From an uncultured Subdoligranulum sp. (GTDB lineage Bacteria > Bacillota_A > Clostridia > Oscillospirales > Ruminococcaceae): a stretch of DNA of 21,482 bases. Numbering within the stretch: position 1 is the stretch's first letter; the number at the start of each line of letters is the position of its first letter. A program made the translations under genes and the position numbers. This document shows positions 8,095 through 15,338 of this stretch, in pieces. Under the pieces are notes generated by a model. That model did no database searches. It was not told the DNA's origin and saw only the letters and a list, made by a program, of their open reading frames with translations. The stretch covers positions 1-21,482 of the forward strand of contig NZ_CALADU010000317.1 in assembly GCF_937890665.1 (NCBI RefSeq), given 5' to 3'.

Positions 8095-9156
8095 TTATTC
8101 GGCCAGCGCTTTGATGGCGTCGGCAACGCCCTCGCCCCAAGTGCTCTCATACTCGGGATAGATGGCGGCGCAAGCATCTTTGAAGCCTTCCACGTCGGGC
8201 TCCACGATTTCCAGATACTCACCCAGCGCGTCGATCTGCTCCTGCTCCTGATCGAAGGCCACAGCATTGTGTTCCTCGGCGGCTTCCGAAGCTGCGCGGC
8301 GGATGGCTTCCATCTGAGAGTCGCTCAGGTTGGCTTCGCTGGCTACGCTCATATAGAAGGTCAGCATCTGATACTGATGTGCGGTCAGGTTGAGGTATTT
8401 CTGGACCTCGTAGAACTTCATGCTCAGGATCGAGGCGGCGGGGTTCTCCTGACCGTCGGCCACGCCCTGCTGCAAAGCCAGATAGGTTTCGTTGTAGGCA
8501 ACGGGGGTGGGGGTGGCGCCCATCGCTTCAAAGAACGCGGTGGGCATGGGGTCGCTGGCTACACGCATCTTCAGACCCTTCAGGTCGGCGATGGTGTTCA
8601 GCGGGGTTTCGGTGGTCATATGGCGGGCGCCGTAGTAGATGGCGGCCAGCGTATCAATGCCGCAGGCTTCCTTCAGGCCCTCGTTCAGCTGCTGGTATAC
8701 TTCGCAGTCCTCGCTGTAAAATTTCATCAGGTGGTCGGTGTTTTCAAACACATACCAAGCGTCCACCACGGTGATGGGCTCGTACTGGGAAGCAAACTGG
8801 GCAGAAGCATTCAAATACAGATCCAAGTCACCGCTCTGTACAGCGGCATTCATCTCGGCTGCGGTGCCGAAGGTGCTGTTGGGGTAGATTTCAATGGTGA
8901 CCGAGCCATTGGAATATTCATTGACCAATTCGGCGAAACGTTCGGCAGTCAGGTTGGCCTGATGGTCGGTGGGCTGGGTATGGCCCAAACGCAGGGTGAT
9001 GGCATCCTCGGTGGCGGTGGTGGTGCTTTCGGCGGTGGCAGTGGTGCTCTCACTCTCCGAAGCAGTGCTGGAAGCGGTGCTGCTGGACGTGCTGCCGCAG
9101 GCGGCCAACATACTGGCGGCCAGAACAGCGCTCATAATCTTCCAAACTCGTTTCAT
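8095..9156 (-). CDS. dctP: TRAP transporter substrate-binding lipoprotein (DctP)
   Basis: The protein has 353 residues. AAGGAGG (complement of 9166-9172) fixes the ATG. A lipoprotein signal (MKRVWKIMSAVLAASMLAAC, lipobox Cys20) is followed by a Ser/Thr-rich tether to about residue 50 and the DctP fold. The family core is seen at about 193-240: LKGLKMRVASDP with the carboxylate-binding arginine R198, then GATPTPVAYNETYLALQQGV and ADGQENP. DctP captures an organic acid outside the membrane and delivers it to DctQM. It is the first gene of dctPQM-HD and is divergent from a membrane AraC-type regulator. R198 supports a carboxylate substrate, but the exact compound cannot be assigned. Confidence 0.95.
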   Translation of the reverse strand: MKRVWKIMSAVLAASMLAACGSTSSSTASSTASESESTTATAESTTTATEDAITLRLGHTQPTDHQANLTAERFAELVNEYSNGSVTIEIYPNSTFGTAAEMNAAVQSGDLDLYLNASAQFASQYEPITVVDAWYVFENTDHLMKFYSEDCEVYQQLNEGLKEACGIDTLAAIYYGARHMTTETPLNTIADLKGLKMRVASDPMPTAFFEAMGATPTPVAYNETYLALQQGVADGQENPAASILSMKFYEVQKYLNLTAHQYQMLTFYMSVASEANLSDSQMEAIRRAASEAAEEHNAVAFDQEQEQIDALGEYLEIVEPDVEGFKDACAAIYPEYESTWGEGVADAIKALAE

Positions 9157-9186
9157 GCGATGATTCCTCCTTGCTTATGGCAAAAA

Positions 9187-9214
9187 TTCATAGTTTGCTA
9201 GAATTTGTTAGAAA
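9187..9214 (-). promoter_or_regulatory. weak candidate promoter of dctPQM-HD
   Basis: On the minus strand a -10-like TATGAA (complement of 9187-9192) is preceded at 16 bp by TTTCTA (complement of 9209-9214), a poor -35. A weak -35 would fit an activator-dependent promoter. The cre-like sequence overlaps this -35. Confidence 0.35.
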
Positions 9215-9223
9215 GCGCTTTTC
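9210..9223. promoter_or_regulatory. cre-like (CcpA) site at the dctP promoter
   Basis: AGAAAGCGCTTTTC keeps the AAAGCGCTTT core of the catabolite-responsive element, with three mismatches to TGWAANCGNTNWCA. It lies 54-67 bp upstream of the dctP start codon, overlapping the predicted -35. Repression by CcpA in the presence of preferred sugars is plausible. Confidence 0.45.
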
Positions 9224-9403
9224 TATTCTGGAGACGCGGTACAAAGGTCGTTTCTCCCGGGGAAAACCCCTGTGCCGTCTCGCGTTCGACAACTCCATTG
9301 TTCGGCAAACGAGGGGGAAAATCAATGGACAAAAGCCGAGATGGTGAACGAAAGACGACAAAAAAGAGGTTTTGTTATCCGCGAAAATCACATTTTTTGA
9401 AAC

Positions 9404-9449
9404 GGGCAAACAGAACCGCCAAACCGGAGGGGCAAAATTTGGGCAAAAT
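9404..9449 (+). repeat. GGGCAAA direct repeats, candidate AraC-type binding sites
   Basis: GGGCAAAAT occurs at 9430-9438 and again at 9441-9449, exactly 11 bp apart. A shorter copy, GGGCAAA, is at 9404-9410. Direct repeats one helical turn apart on the same face are the usual binding pattern of AraC-family regulators, and such a regulator is encoded next door. Confidence 0.45.
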
Positions 9450-9463
9450 GGAGAAGAAAAGCG

Positions 9464-9486
9464 GGAATGTGTTGAAATAACATTCC
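9464..9486. promoter_or_regulatory. inverted repeat, candidate operator
   Basis: GGAATGT (9464-9470) and ACATTCC (9480-9486) form a perfect 7-bp inverted repeat with a 9-bp centre. It lies 28 bp upstream of the regulator's -35 box, where a dimeric repressor or activator could act. Confidence 0.35.
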
Positions 9487-9513
9487 AGCGATGTTTTTGA
9501 CGAAGCTGCGCGG

Positions 9514-9542
9514 TTGACAAAAAAATGTTCTAACGATATGCT
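9514..9542 (+). promoter_or_regulatory. sigma-A promoter of the AraC-type regulator gene
   Basis: A perfect TTGACA (9514-9519), a 17-bp A-rich spacer and TATGCT (9537-9542) form a strong promoter, about 117 bp upstream of the start codon. Confidence 0.75.
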
Positions 9543-9659
9543 GAAAAAGCAAGAAGAAATACACCGCGCGGCTTCTTGTTTGCCAACGTAAGCAAAAACC
9601 GTACTGGAGAAGATGCACTTTGGCAGCAGATTTCGTGATAGGAACGAAAAAGGTGAATC

Positions 9660-12044
9660 ATGAAACAGGAACACTACATTCATCCATCCTTTGTGTTTCA
9701 TTATCTGGCCAAAACGCATCGCTTTTGGATCTACGTGGCTCTTTTGCTTTTGTCACCGCTTTTGGTTGGCAAAGCACTGTCGGATGTGGCACAAAAACAG
9801 ACCTGCCAAAATGAGGCGGATATCTTGCTGGAGGCGGCCAATTATCAAGCGGCTTTTGTGAAGGATACGCTGGACTCTATTGCGCTGATCATGAATGAGA
9901 ATACCTCCAACGTCCACTATATCGATGTGGGGCTTACGGCGCAGGCGGATGATCCCATCGAAGCGGCACTGGCTTGTTCGGAGCTGAAAAAGTATACCGA
10001 AATGCACGTCGATATCAACAGTGCCTATCTGGTGTGCAACCTGAACCATACCATCTACAATTCGCTGGACAGTATGGGGTATGCGGACGATGCGTTTTAT
10101 GATCTGAGCTGGCGGCAGCAGTACGATTCCGGGCTGGGCGGCATGCAGCTTTTGGATACGGTGCGCACCGTACATACTCCCTACCGGCAGGAGGACCGGT
10201 ATATCTCGATGGTCAGCCGGGTGCCCTACTTTTCTACCCTGCAAAACAAATGCCTTGTGTACAATATCAGCATCGAAGATTTGGGGGACCGTCTGGTGGC
10301 GCGGGCTGCTACCGGCGAATCGGCGAGCGGCCATTTGTGGATCTACAATAACGAAGGAAAGCTGCTGTGGGACCAAAGCGGCAAGAGCGCACCGGAGAGT
10401 TATACAGAGCTCCCGCTGGAAGCGGCATTTCTCAGTGGGGAACAATCGTGGACAAAAGTTACCTTGGATTCCGTTCCCTATCTGATGGCGCAGGTGCAGG
10501 AAAGCAGTTACGGCTGGCGCTTTGTGCAGGTGCTGCCGTACAGTGCGGTGCAAAGTGCCATCGACGCACAGAACAGGAATATCTGGATCGGCATCGCGAT
10601 CCTTCTTCTGGTCAGCGAAGGCTGCTATGTACTGGGGGCGTACCAGCGTCAGCGCCGCGAATTGGAGGCGGCGTTGGAATTGCAGCGTTGTACGCAGACC
10701 TTCCCCGACCCGCAGGAGAGCTGTGTGGACTATCTGCAGCGCGTTGGCGTGGATGCGCTGCAAGAGGTGGATACACAAGCCAAGGTGCTGAAGAGTTTTT
10801 CCGACGTGATTCGGGAGCATGTGGTCCTTTCCCTCATCAAAGGGGAGGCGCTGCGCAAAGAAAATGCGCAGGTACGCAAAACGGTGATGGAGCAGATGGG
10901 GCTGCTGCGGGAAGAACCCCAGAAATATCTGGTGTTTTTGGCGCGGATCGAGGCCATCAGTGCCATGAAACTCAACCTGCATCAGGACATTTACAGCCAA
11001 TTCCAGCGTATGCTGCAATATGGCTGCAACGAACGCCTGTTGGAAGACTATCACGCTTGCTATGCTTGGGCAGACCATTCGCTGTTGGCGGCCATCGTCT
11101 GTATGCCGGCAACGATGCACCGCAAACAGATCCAACAGGGGCTTGACCAGATGGGGCAGGCCATGCAAAAGCAGCTTACCCTGTTGAGCGAACAACAGGT
11201 GGTCATTGCCTTTGGGGATGTGATGGAGGACCCGTGGAGTTTGGTGGAAAGCTACGAACACGCCAAACAGTTGATCCAGCATAAGATCTACTACCATAAG
11301 GACGTACCCTACACCTATTCCGAAAAGATGGAAGCAGATCTCCAGATGAGTTACGACAACCAGAAAAAGCTGGTGGATCAGATCAAACTGGGCAAGATCA
11401 AGGAAGCCTCGGAACTGTTGGAAAGCTATTTCTCCATCCTGCACAACAACCCCTACACCGAGATCGAGCAGGTGCGCAAGATGGGGACGAAACTGGCGGA
11501 TGTGATCAGCAATGCCATCGCCGGCCGCGAAAAGCATCTGGAGGATCGGTTTGCCGATGTGAAAAAGCTGCAAGCTCGTTTGGAGCAGATGGAGTCGGTC
11601 CATGAGGTGGCGGATTGTCTGGTTGCCTATGCCCAAGCCGCAGCGGGCATGATGCAGGAACAACTGCAAAGCAAGAAGGATATGCGGGTGCAGGAGGTAT
11701 TGGAGTGGATCCGCAACCACTACAATCAGGACATCTCGCTGGACGATGTGGCGGAGCAAATGGGGCTTAGTGCCACCTATGCCAGCAAGCAAATCAAGGC
11801 ATACACCGGGACCAATGTGGTCAACTATATCAACAATCTGCGCATTGAACATGCCAAGGAACTGCTGGCCGGAACCAAGATGAGCAGCAATGAGATCGGC
11901 GCGTATGTCGGGTTCCGTTACTCCCAAAGTTTTATTCGGACCTTCCGCAAGGTGGTGGGCATGACGCCGGGCAACTACCGCAGCCTGCACCAAAAGGGAA
12001 AAGTCAACAGCGAAGAAATCGACAAAAAAGACGACGAAACGTAA
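9660..12044 (+). CDS. membrane-bound AraC-family transcriptional regulator with extracellular sensor domain
   Basis: The protein has 794 residues. AAAAGGTG precedes the ATG. One membrane helix at about 22-40 and a second at about 306-326 bracket an extracellular region of roughly 265 residues, the layout of a Cache-like ligand sensor. A cytoplasmic linker with predicted helices (about 330-670, including the LEDRFADVKKLQARLEQMES segment) leads to a C-terminal AraC/XylS DNA-binding domain (about 677-775) with both helix-turn-helix units. They are DISLDDVAEQMGLSATYASK and the family signature GFRYSQSFIRTFRKVVGMTPGNYR. The architecture is like Bacillus YesS/YtdP-type regulators. The protein would sense a compound outside the cell and act directly on DNA. 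Its position opposite dctPQM makes that operon, and perhaps the downstream SDR operon, its likely target. The ligand is unknown. Confidence 0.9.
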   Translation: MKQEHYIHPSFVFHYLAKTHRFWIYVALLLLSPLLVGKALSDVAQKQTCQNEADILLEAANYQAAFVKDTLDSIALIMNENTSNVHYIDVGLTAQADDPIEAALACSELKKYTEMHVDINSAYLVCNLNHTIYNSLDSMGYADDAFYDLSWRQQYDSGLGGMQLLDTVRTVHTPYRQEDRYISMVSRVPYFSTLQNKCLVYNISIEDLGDRLVARAATGESASGHLWIYNNEGKLLWDQSGKSAPESYTELPLEAAFLSGEQSWTKVTLDSVPYLMAQVQESSYGWRFVQVLPYSAVQSAIDAQNRNIWIGIAILLLVSEGCYVLGAYQRQRRELEAALELQRCTQTFPDPQESCVDYLQRVGVDALQEVDTQAKVLKSFSDVIREHVVLSLIKGEALRKENAQVRKTVMEQMGLLREEPQKYLVFLARIEAISAMKLNLHQDIYSQFQRMLQYGCNERLLEDYHACYAWADHSLLAAIVCMPATMHRKQIQQGLDQMGQAMQKQLTLLSEQQVVIAFGDVMEDPWSLVESYEHAKQLIQHKIYYHKDVPYTYSEKMEADLQMSYDNQKKLVDQIKLGKIKEASELLESYFSILHNNPYTEIEQVRKMGTKLADVISNAIAGREKHLEDRFADVKKLQARLEQMESVHEVADCLVAYAQAAAGMMQEQLQSKKDMRVQEVLEWIRNHYNQDISLDDVAEQMGLSATYASKQIKAYTGTNVVNYINNLRIEHAKELLAGTKMSSNEIGAYVGFRYSQSFIRTFRKVVGMTPGNYRSLHQKGKVNSEEIDKKDDET

Positions 12045-12067
12045 GGAAGTATGTAAAATACCTGGGC

Positions 12068-12121
12068 GCAGCCCGCCGGTTTCCCTTTATCCCAAAGGGG
12101 ACCGGCGGGCTGCATTTTTTT
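12068..12121 (+). terminator. rho-independent terminator of the regulator gene
   Basis: GCAGCCCGCCGGT (12068-12080) pairs perfectly with ACCGGCGGGCTGC (12101-12113). CCCTTT/AAAGGG extends the stem inside, and seven T residues follow (12115-12121). It isolates the regulator from the downstream operon. Confidence 0.92.
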
Positions 12122-12211
12122 GCGGCAGGGGAAAAAGAACGGTTTTTGTGACAGAGAGCGGAAAATGTTCATGCGGAACTGTGGGACGAAGTTCACAAAT
12201 CCCGAAATTGC

Positions 12212-12243
12212 GGCTGTACAGCCACGGGCGGTCTTGGCACAAT
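12212..12243 (+). promoter_or_regulatory. palindrome and weak candidate promoter of the SDR/CoA operon
   Basis: GGCTGTACAGCC (12212-12223) is a perfect 12-bp palindrome 69 bp upstream of the SDR start codon. TGTACA inside it (12215-12220) could act as a poor -35 with CACAAT (12238-12243) at 17 bp. A regulator bound to the palindrome would cover this promoter. Both hexamers are weak, so the promoter is uncertain, and the palindrome itself is plain. Confidence 0.35.
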
Positions 12244-12291
12244 AGGGGCAGAAAGCATCTCCCCCAGCAACGCAGGGAAAGGAAGGTAACC

Positions 12292-13110
12292 ATGAACTAT
12301 ACGTTGAATTCATTGTTTGGCGTGCAAGGCGATGTGATCGTCGTCTGCGGCGGGACCCGCGGGATTGGCCGCGAAATTGCCAACGCACTGGCAGATCTGG
12401 GCGCTCGGCTGGCGATTGTGGCCACCCGGCAGGAGGCCTGTGAACAGGCAGCCGAGGAGTTGAAAGCCCGCGGCGCGGCAGATGCCATCGGCTGTGCGGC
12501 AGACGTGACGGATTTTGCCGCGGTACAGGGGGCGTTTGCCCGTATCTATGAAAAGTACCAACGCATTGACGGTCTGGTGAACTGTGCGGGAATCAACCAT
12601 GTGGCGCCGCTGTTGGAAATCGATATGGAGAACTTCAACCATGTGGTGGATGTGAACTTTACCGGAATTGTGCATTGCTGCAAGGCGGCCGGACAATATA
12701 TGCTGCCGGCCCACAAAGGGCGGATCGTCAACGTCAGCTCCCTCAGCGCGCTGCAGGGTAAGGCGAAGTACACGGCCTACTCCGCCAGTAAGGCGGCCAT
12801 CAACGGGTTTACCCGCGCCCTGTCCACCGAGTGGTGCGCGCAGGGGGTCAATGTCAATGTGTTGTCCCCGGGGCTGGTGGTCACCGACATCAACCGTGCC
12901 ACCATCATGGCCAACCCGGACGGCTACCGCCGCCGGATCGAAGCCATCCCCCGCGGGGTGCCCGGTCGTTTGGAATGGCTGGTCAGCCCGGTGGTCATGC
13001 TGCTCAGTCCGGGCAGCGCCCACCTGACCGGTCAGGTCATCTGCGTGGACGGCGGTATCTCGACCGGAGATACCTTTGTCATGGACCGCAAACCGCAGGA
13101 CCCGGCCTGA
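12292..13110 (+). CDS. short-chain dehydrogenase/reductase (SDR), first gene of an acyl-CoA operon
   Basis: The protein has 272 residues. The frame is open upstream, but GGAAAGGAAGG just before the ATG at 12292 and the position of the Rossmann fold support this start. Classical SDR motifs are present: the glycine-rich CGGTRGIG (about 19-26), NCAG at 97-100, and the catalytic tetrad N122, S150, Y163 and K167 (YSASK). LSPGLVVTDI is the usual post-active-site PG motif, and the C-terminal GQVICVDGGIS stretch is typical of the FabG-like subgroup. It catalyses NAD(P)-dependent oxidation or reduction of an alcohol/ketone pair, probably on a hydroxy acid or hydroxyacyl-CoA given the neighbours. The Arg after the Gly motif (TR at 45-46) may favour NADP, which is inference. 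It is followed 49 bp later by the CoA-transferase gene. Confidence 0.9.
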   Translation: MNYTLNSLFGVQGDVIVVCGGTRGIGREIANALADLGARLAIVATRQEACEQAAEELKARGAADAIGCAADVTDFAAVQGAFARIYEKYQRIDGLVNCAGINHVAPLLEIDMENFNHVVDVNFTGIVHCCKAAGQYMLPAHKGRIVNVSSLSALQGKAKYTAYSASKAAINGFTRALSTEWCAQGVNVNVLSPGLVVTDINRATIMANPDGYRRRIEAIPRGVPGRLEWLVSPVVMLLSPGSAHLTGQVICVDGGISTGDTFVMDRKPQDPA

Positions 13111-13159
13111 TTGGCCGTCAACCGATGCCGATAGCCTATCACAGAAAGGAAAATACACC

Positions 13160-14368
13160 ATGAGAACCGGACCGCTTACTTCCCTAAAAGTGATCGAACT
13201 GTGCAACGTCGTAGCCGGGCCCTTTGCCGGGTCACTGCTGGCCGACTGGGGCGCCGACGTGATCAAGATTGAGATGCCGGGCAAGGGGGACCCCTTCCGC
13301 GCCTTTTTGCCCTACGATGAAAAGACCCATGAGGTGAGCCTGCGTTGGATCACCATGGGGCGCAACAAGCGCTGTGTCACGCTGGATCTGCACGGCAAAA
13401 AGGGGCAGAAGCTGCTGCTGGATCTGGTGCGGGATGCGGATTTGGTGATCGAGAACTTCCGCCCCGGCACGTTGGAAAAATGGGGCATCGGCTATGATGC
13501 CATGAAAGCCGTCAACCCGAAGATCGTCTTGGTGCGCATTTCCGGTTACGGGCAAACCGGCCCCTATCACAGCAAGGCGGGGCTGGGCACGCCGGTCACG
13601 GCCTATTCCGGCTTTACCGGGTTCCATGGCTATCCCGACCGGGCGCCCATCAGCCCCGGCGTGCCGCTGGCGGATTTGATGGCCGGCATGTATGCCGTGA
13701 TGGGCGGCCTGAGCGCCGTGATGAATGTGGTAAAGAACGGTGGGGAAGGCCAAGTGGTGGATGTCTCGCTGTATGAGCCGCTGCTGCGCACCATGGAAGA
13801 TAAGATCACCAACTACTCGGTAAACAAAAAAGTGCCGAAAATCGAACCGCTGTACACCGGCGCAGCCAGTCCCGCCAACTACTACCGCGGCAGCGACGGT
13901 CGTTGGTTCGTGCTGGCTTGCAGCACCCAGAACACCTGGTCTCGTCTGCCCGAAGCCATGGGCCAACCGGAGCTGCTCACCGACCCGCGGTTTATCACCA
14001 ACACCGACCGGGTGGCCCACCATGAGGAACTGGATAAGATCATCGACGACTGGAGCAGCCACTATGCCCCGGCCCGGGAGGTATGCAAGTATCTGGATGG
14101 TTTCGACATCCCGGCGACCCCCATCAACTACATCGACGACATCTTTGAAGATGAGCAGATGAACTACCGCGAGAGCCTGAAGCATGTGCAGCATCCCGTG
14201 TTAGGGGATGTGGTGGTCCCCGGGATCTTCCCGGTGTACTCCGGCACGCCCTGTACCATCGACCATCTGGGTCCCGAGATGGGTAGCGCCAACCAAGAAG
14301 TCTATAGGGAAGAGCTGCATCTTTCGGCGCAAGAACTGGAACAACTGCGGGAAGAACATGTCATCTAA
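13160..14368 (+). CDS. class III CoA-transferase (CaiB/BaiF family)
   Basis: The protein has 402 residues, the normal size. The ATG at 13160 is preceded by AAAGGA and gives the standard N-terminus (PLTSLKVIELCNVVAGPFAG). Family landmarks are LLADWGADVIKIE (about 27-38), the NKRCVTLDLHGKKG stretch, VIENFRPGTLEKWGI (about 96-110), and the nucleophilic aspartate D172 in GVPLADLMAGMYAVMGG. The enzyme moves CoA between carboxylic acids through an aspartyl-CoA intermediate. CaiB/BaiF enzymes act on carnitine, oxalate, bile acids, 2-hydroxy acids, itaconate, mesaconate and others. Its place before a lyase and a crotonase suggests that it activates an imported carboxylate for cleavage. The substrate is not identifiable from sequence. 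Confidence 0.94.
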   Translation: MRTGPLTSLKVIELCNVVAGPFAGSLLADWGADVIKIEMPGKGDPFRAFLPYDEKTHEVSLRWITMGRNKRCVTLDLHGKKGQKLLLDLVRDADLVIENFRPGTLEKWGIGYDAMKAVNPKIVLVRISGYGQTGPYHSKAGLGTPVTAYSGFTGFHGYPDRAPISPGVPLADLMAGMYAVMGGLSAVMNVVKNGGEGQVVDVSLYEPLLRTMEDKITNYSVNKKVPKIEPLYTGAASPANYYRGSDGRWFVLACSTQNTWSRLPEAMGQPELLTDPRFITNTDRVAHHEELDKIIDDWSSHYAPAREVCKYLDGFDIPATPINYIDDIFEDEQMNYRESLKHVQHPVLGDVVVPGIFPVYSGTPCTIDHLGPEMGSANQEVYREELHLSAQELEQLREEHVI

Positions 14369-14391
14369 ATTCACCGAAAAGGAGGCCCAAG

Positions 14392-15324
14392 ATGCTGCAA
14401 CTGCCTAAGCGCATCACCATCAAGGAAGTGGGGCCCCGGGATGGGCTCCAGATCGAAAAACAGCCGATCCCCACCGAAACCAAGGTGGAAATCATCAACC
14501 GACTGTCCCGCTGCGGGTTTGAGGACATTCAGACCACCGCCTTTGTCCACCCCAAGGCGGTGCCCAATATGGCCGATGCAGAGGCGGTGTTGGCGGGTAT
14601 CGAACGCCGCCCCGGTGTGGTATACAGTGCGCTGATCCCCAACTACCGGGGCTTTCAGCGGGCGGTGCAAGCGGGGGCCAAGCGGGTGGAACTAACGCTG
14701 TCTGCTACCGATTCCCATAACATCAACAACATGAATATGACCACCGAAGAATCCCTTGCCATGATTGAAAAGTGCCTGTCGGATGGTGCCGACATGGAGC
14801 TGATCGTGGGACTGGCGGTGACGTTCGGCTGTCCCTTTGAGGGCGTGCCGCCCTTCTCCCGGTTGAAATACGTGCTGGATCGGCTGTCCGGCATGGGAGT
14901 CCGCGCGGTGGGACTGGGAGATACCTCCGGCGTAGCCAATCCCCGGCAGGTCTATGATACGGCCAGCCGGTTGCTGGATGCCTACCCCGATATGCGCTTC
15001 TTCTTCCATCCTCACAACACCCATGGCAACGCCATGGCCAATGTGTTTGCGGCGATGCAGGCGGGCATTACCCACTTCGACGCCTCGGTGGCGGGACTGG
15101 GCGGCTGCCCCTATGCACCGGGCGCTTCCGGCAACATTGCCACCGAAGATTTGGTGGATACCATGGAAGAGATGGGGATTGAAACCGGCATCGACATCGA
15201 AGCGCTGCTGGATACCGCGCGCTTTGTGCGGCAAGCCTTGGGGCACAGTGACAGTGCTACCCTGCGGGCGGGGCGAATTTCCGACCTGTCCCCCTGCGGT
15301 CCCAAACGTCAGTGCAACCAGTGA
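14392..15324 (+). CDS. hydroxymethylglutaryl-CoA lyase-like C-C lyase
   Basis: The protein has 310 residues. AAAAGGAGG precedes the ATG. It is a TIM-barrel DRE/HMGL-type enzyme. EVGPRDGLQ carries R16 and D17, the metal ligands H206 and H208 lie in FFHPHNTHGN, and the HMG-CoA-lyase signature GLGGCPYAPGASGNIATED holds the catalytic cysteine C239 and N248. These align with human HMGCL R41, D42, H233, H235, C266 and N275. The enzyme is expected to split a 3-hydroxy-acyl-CoA into acetyl-CoA (or another acyl-CoA) and a keto acid. One position stands out. The motif usually read as IEVTSFV is IQTTAFV here, so the conserved Glu is Gln. A related hydroxyacyl-CoA such as a citramalyl-CoA-like compound is therefore as likely as HMG-CoA. 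It follows the CoA-transferase gene by 23 bp. Confidence 0.9.
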   Translation: MLQLPKRITIKEVGPRDGLQIEKQPIPTETKVEIINRLSRCGFEDIQTTAFVHPKAVPNMADAEAVLAGIERRPGVVYSALIPNYRGFQRAVQAGAKRVELTLSATDSHNINNMNMTTEESLAMIEKCLSDGADMELIVGLAVTFGCPFEGVPPFSRLKYVLDRLSGMGVRAVGLGDTSGVANPRQVYDTASRLLDAYPDMRFFFHPHNTHGNAMANVFAAMQAGITHFDASVAGLGGCPYAPGASGNIATEDLVDTMEEMGIETGIDIEALLDTARFVRQALGHSDSATLRAGRISDLSPCGPKRQCNQ

Positions 15325-15338
15325 AAGGGGAGAGGCAG

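Larger units (their letters stand above)
9157..9659. promoter_or_regulatory. 503-bp divergent control region between dctP and the AraC-type regulator
   Basis: No gene is seen here. The region holds a weak dctP promoter with a cre-like site, three GGGCAAA direct repeats, a GGAATGT/ACATTCC inverted repeat and a near-consensus promoter for the regulator, listed separately. Its size and the number of repeats are more than two simple promoters need. Confidence 0.7.

Noticed and set aside
7981..9201. 406-codon open frame on the plus strand opposite dctP
   Set aside because: It has low-complexity Gly/Val composition and no recognisable start context, and dctP on the other strand has a lipobox and DctP core motifs.
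9753..11993. 746-codon open frame on the minus strand opposite the AraC-type regulator
   Set aside because: It is a His/Leu/Gln-rich shadow frame with no domain pattern and no ribosome binding site, while the plus-strand frame has clear membrane helices and an AraC signature.
13076..13159. Longer N-terminus for the CoA-transferase overlapping the SDR gene
   Set aside because: The extra 28 residues do not match the family, and AAAGGA plus the standard N-terminus support the start at 13160.
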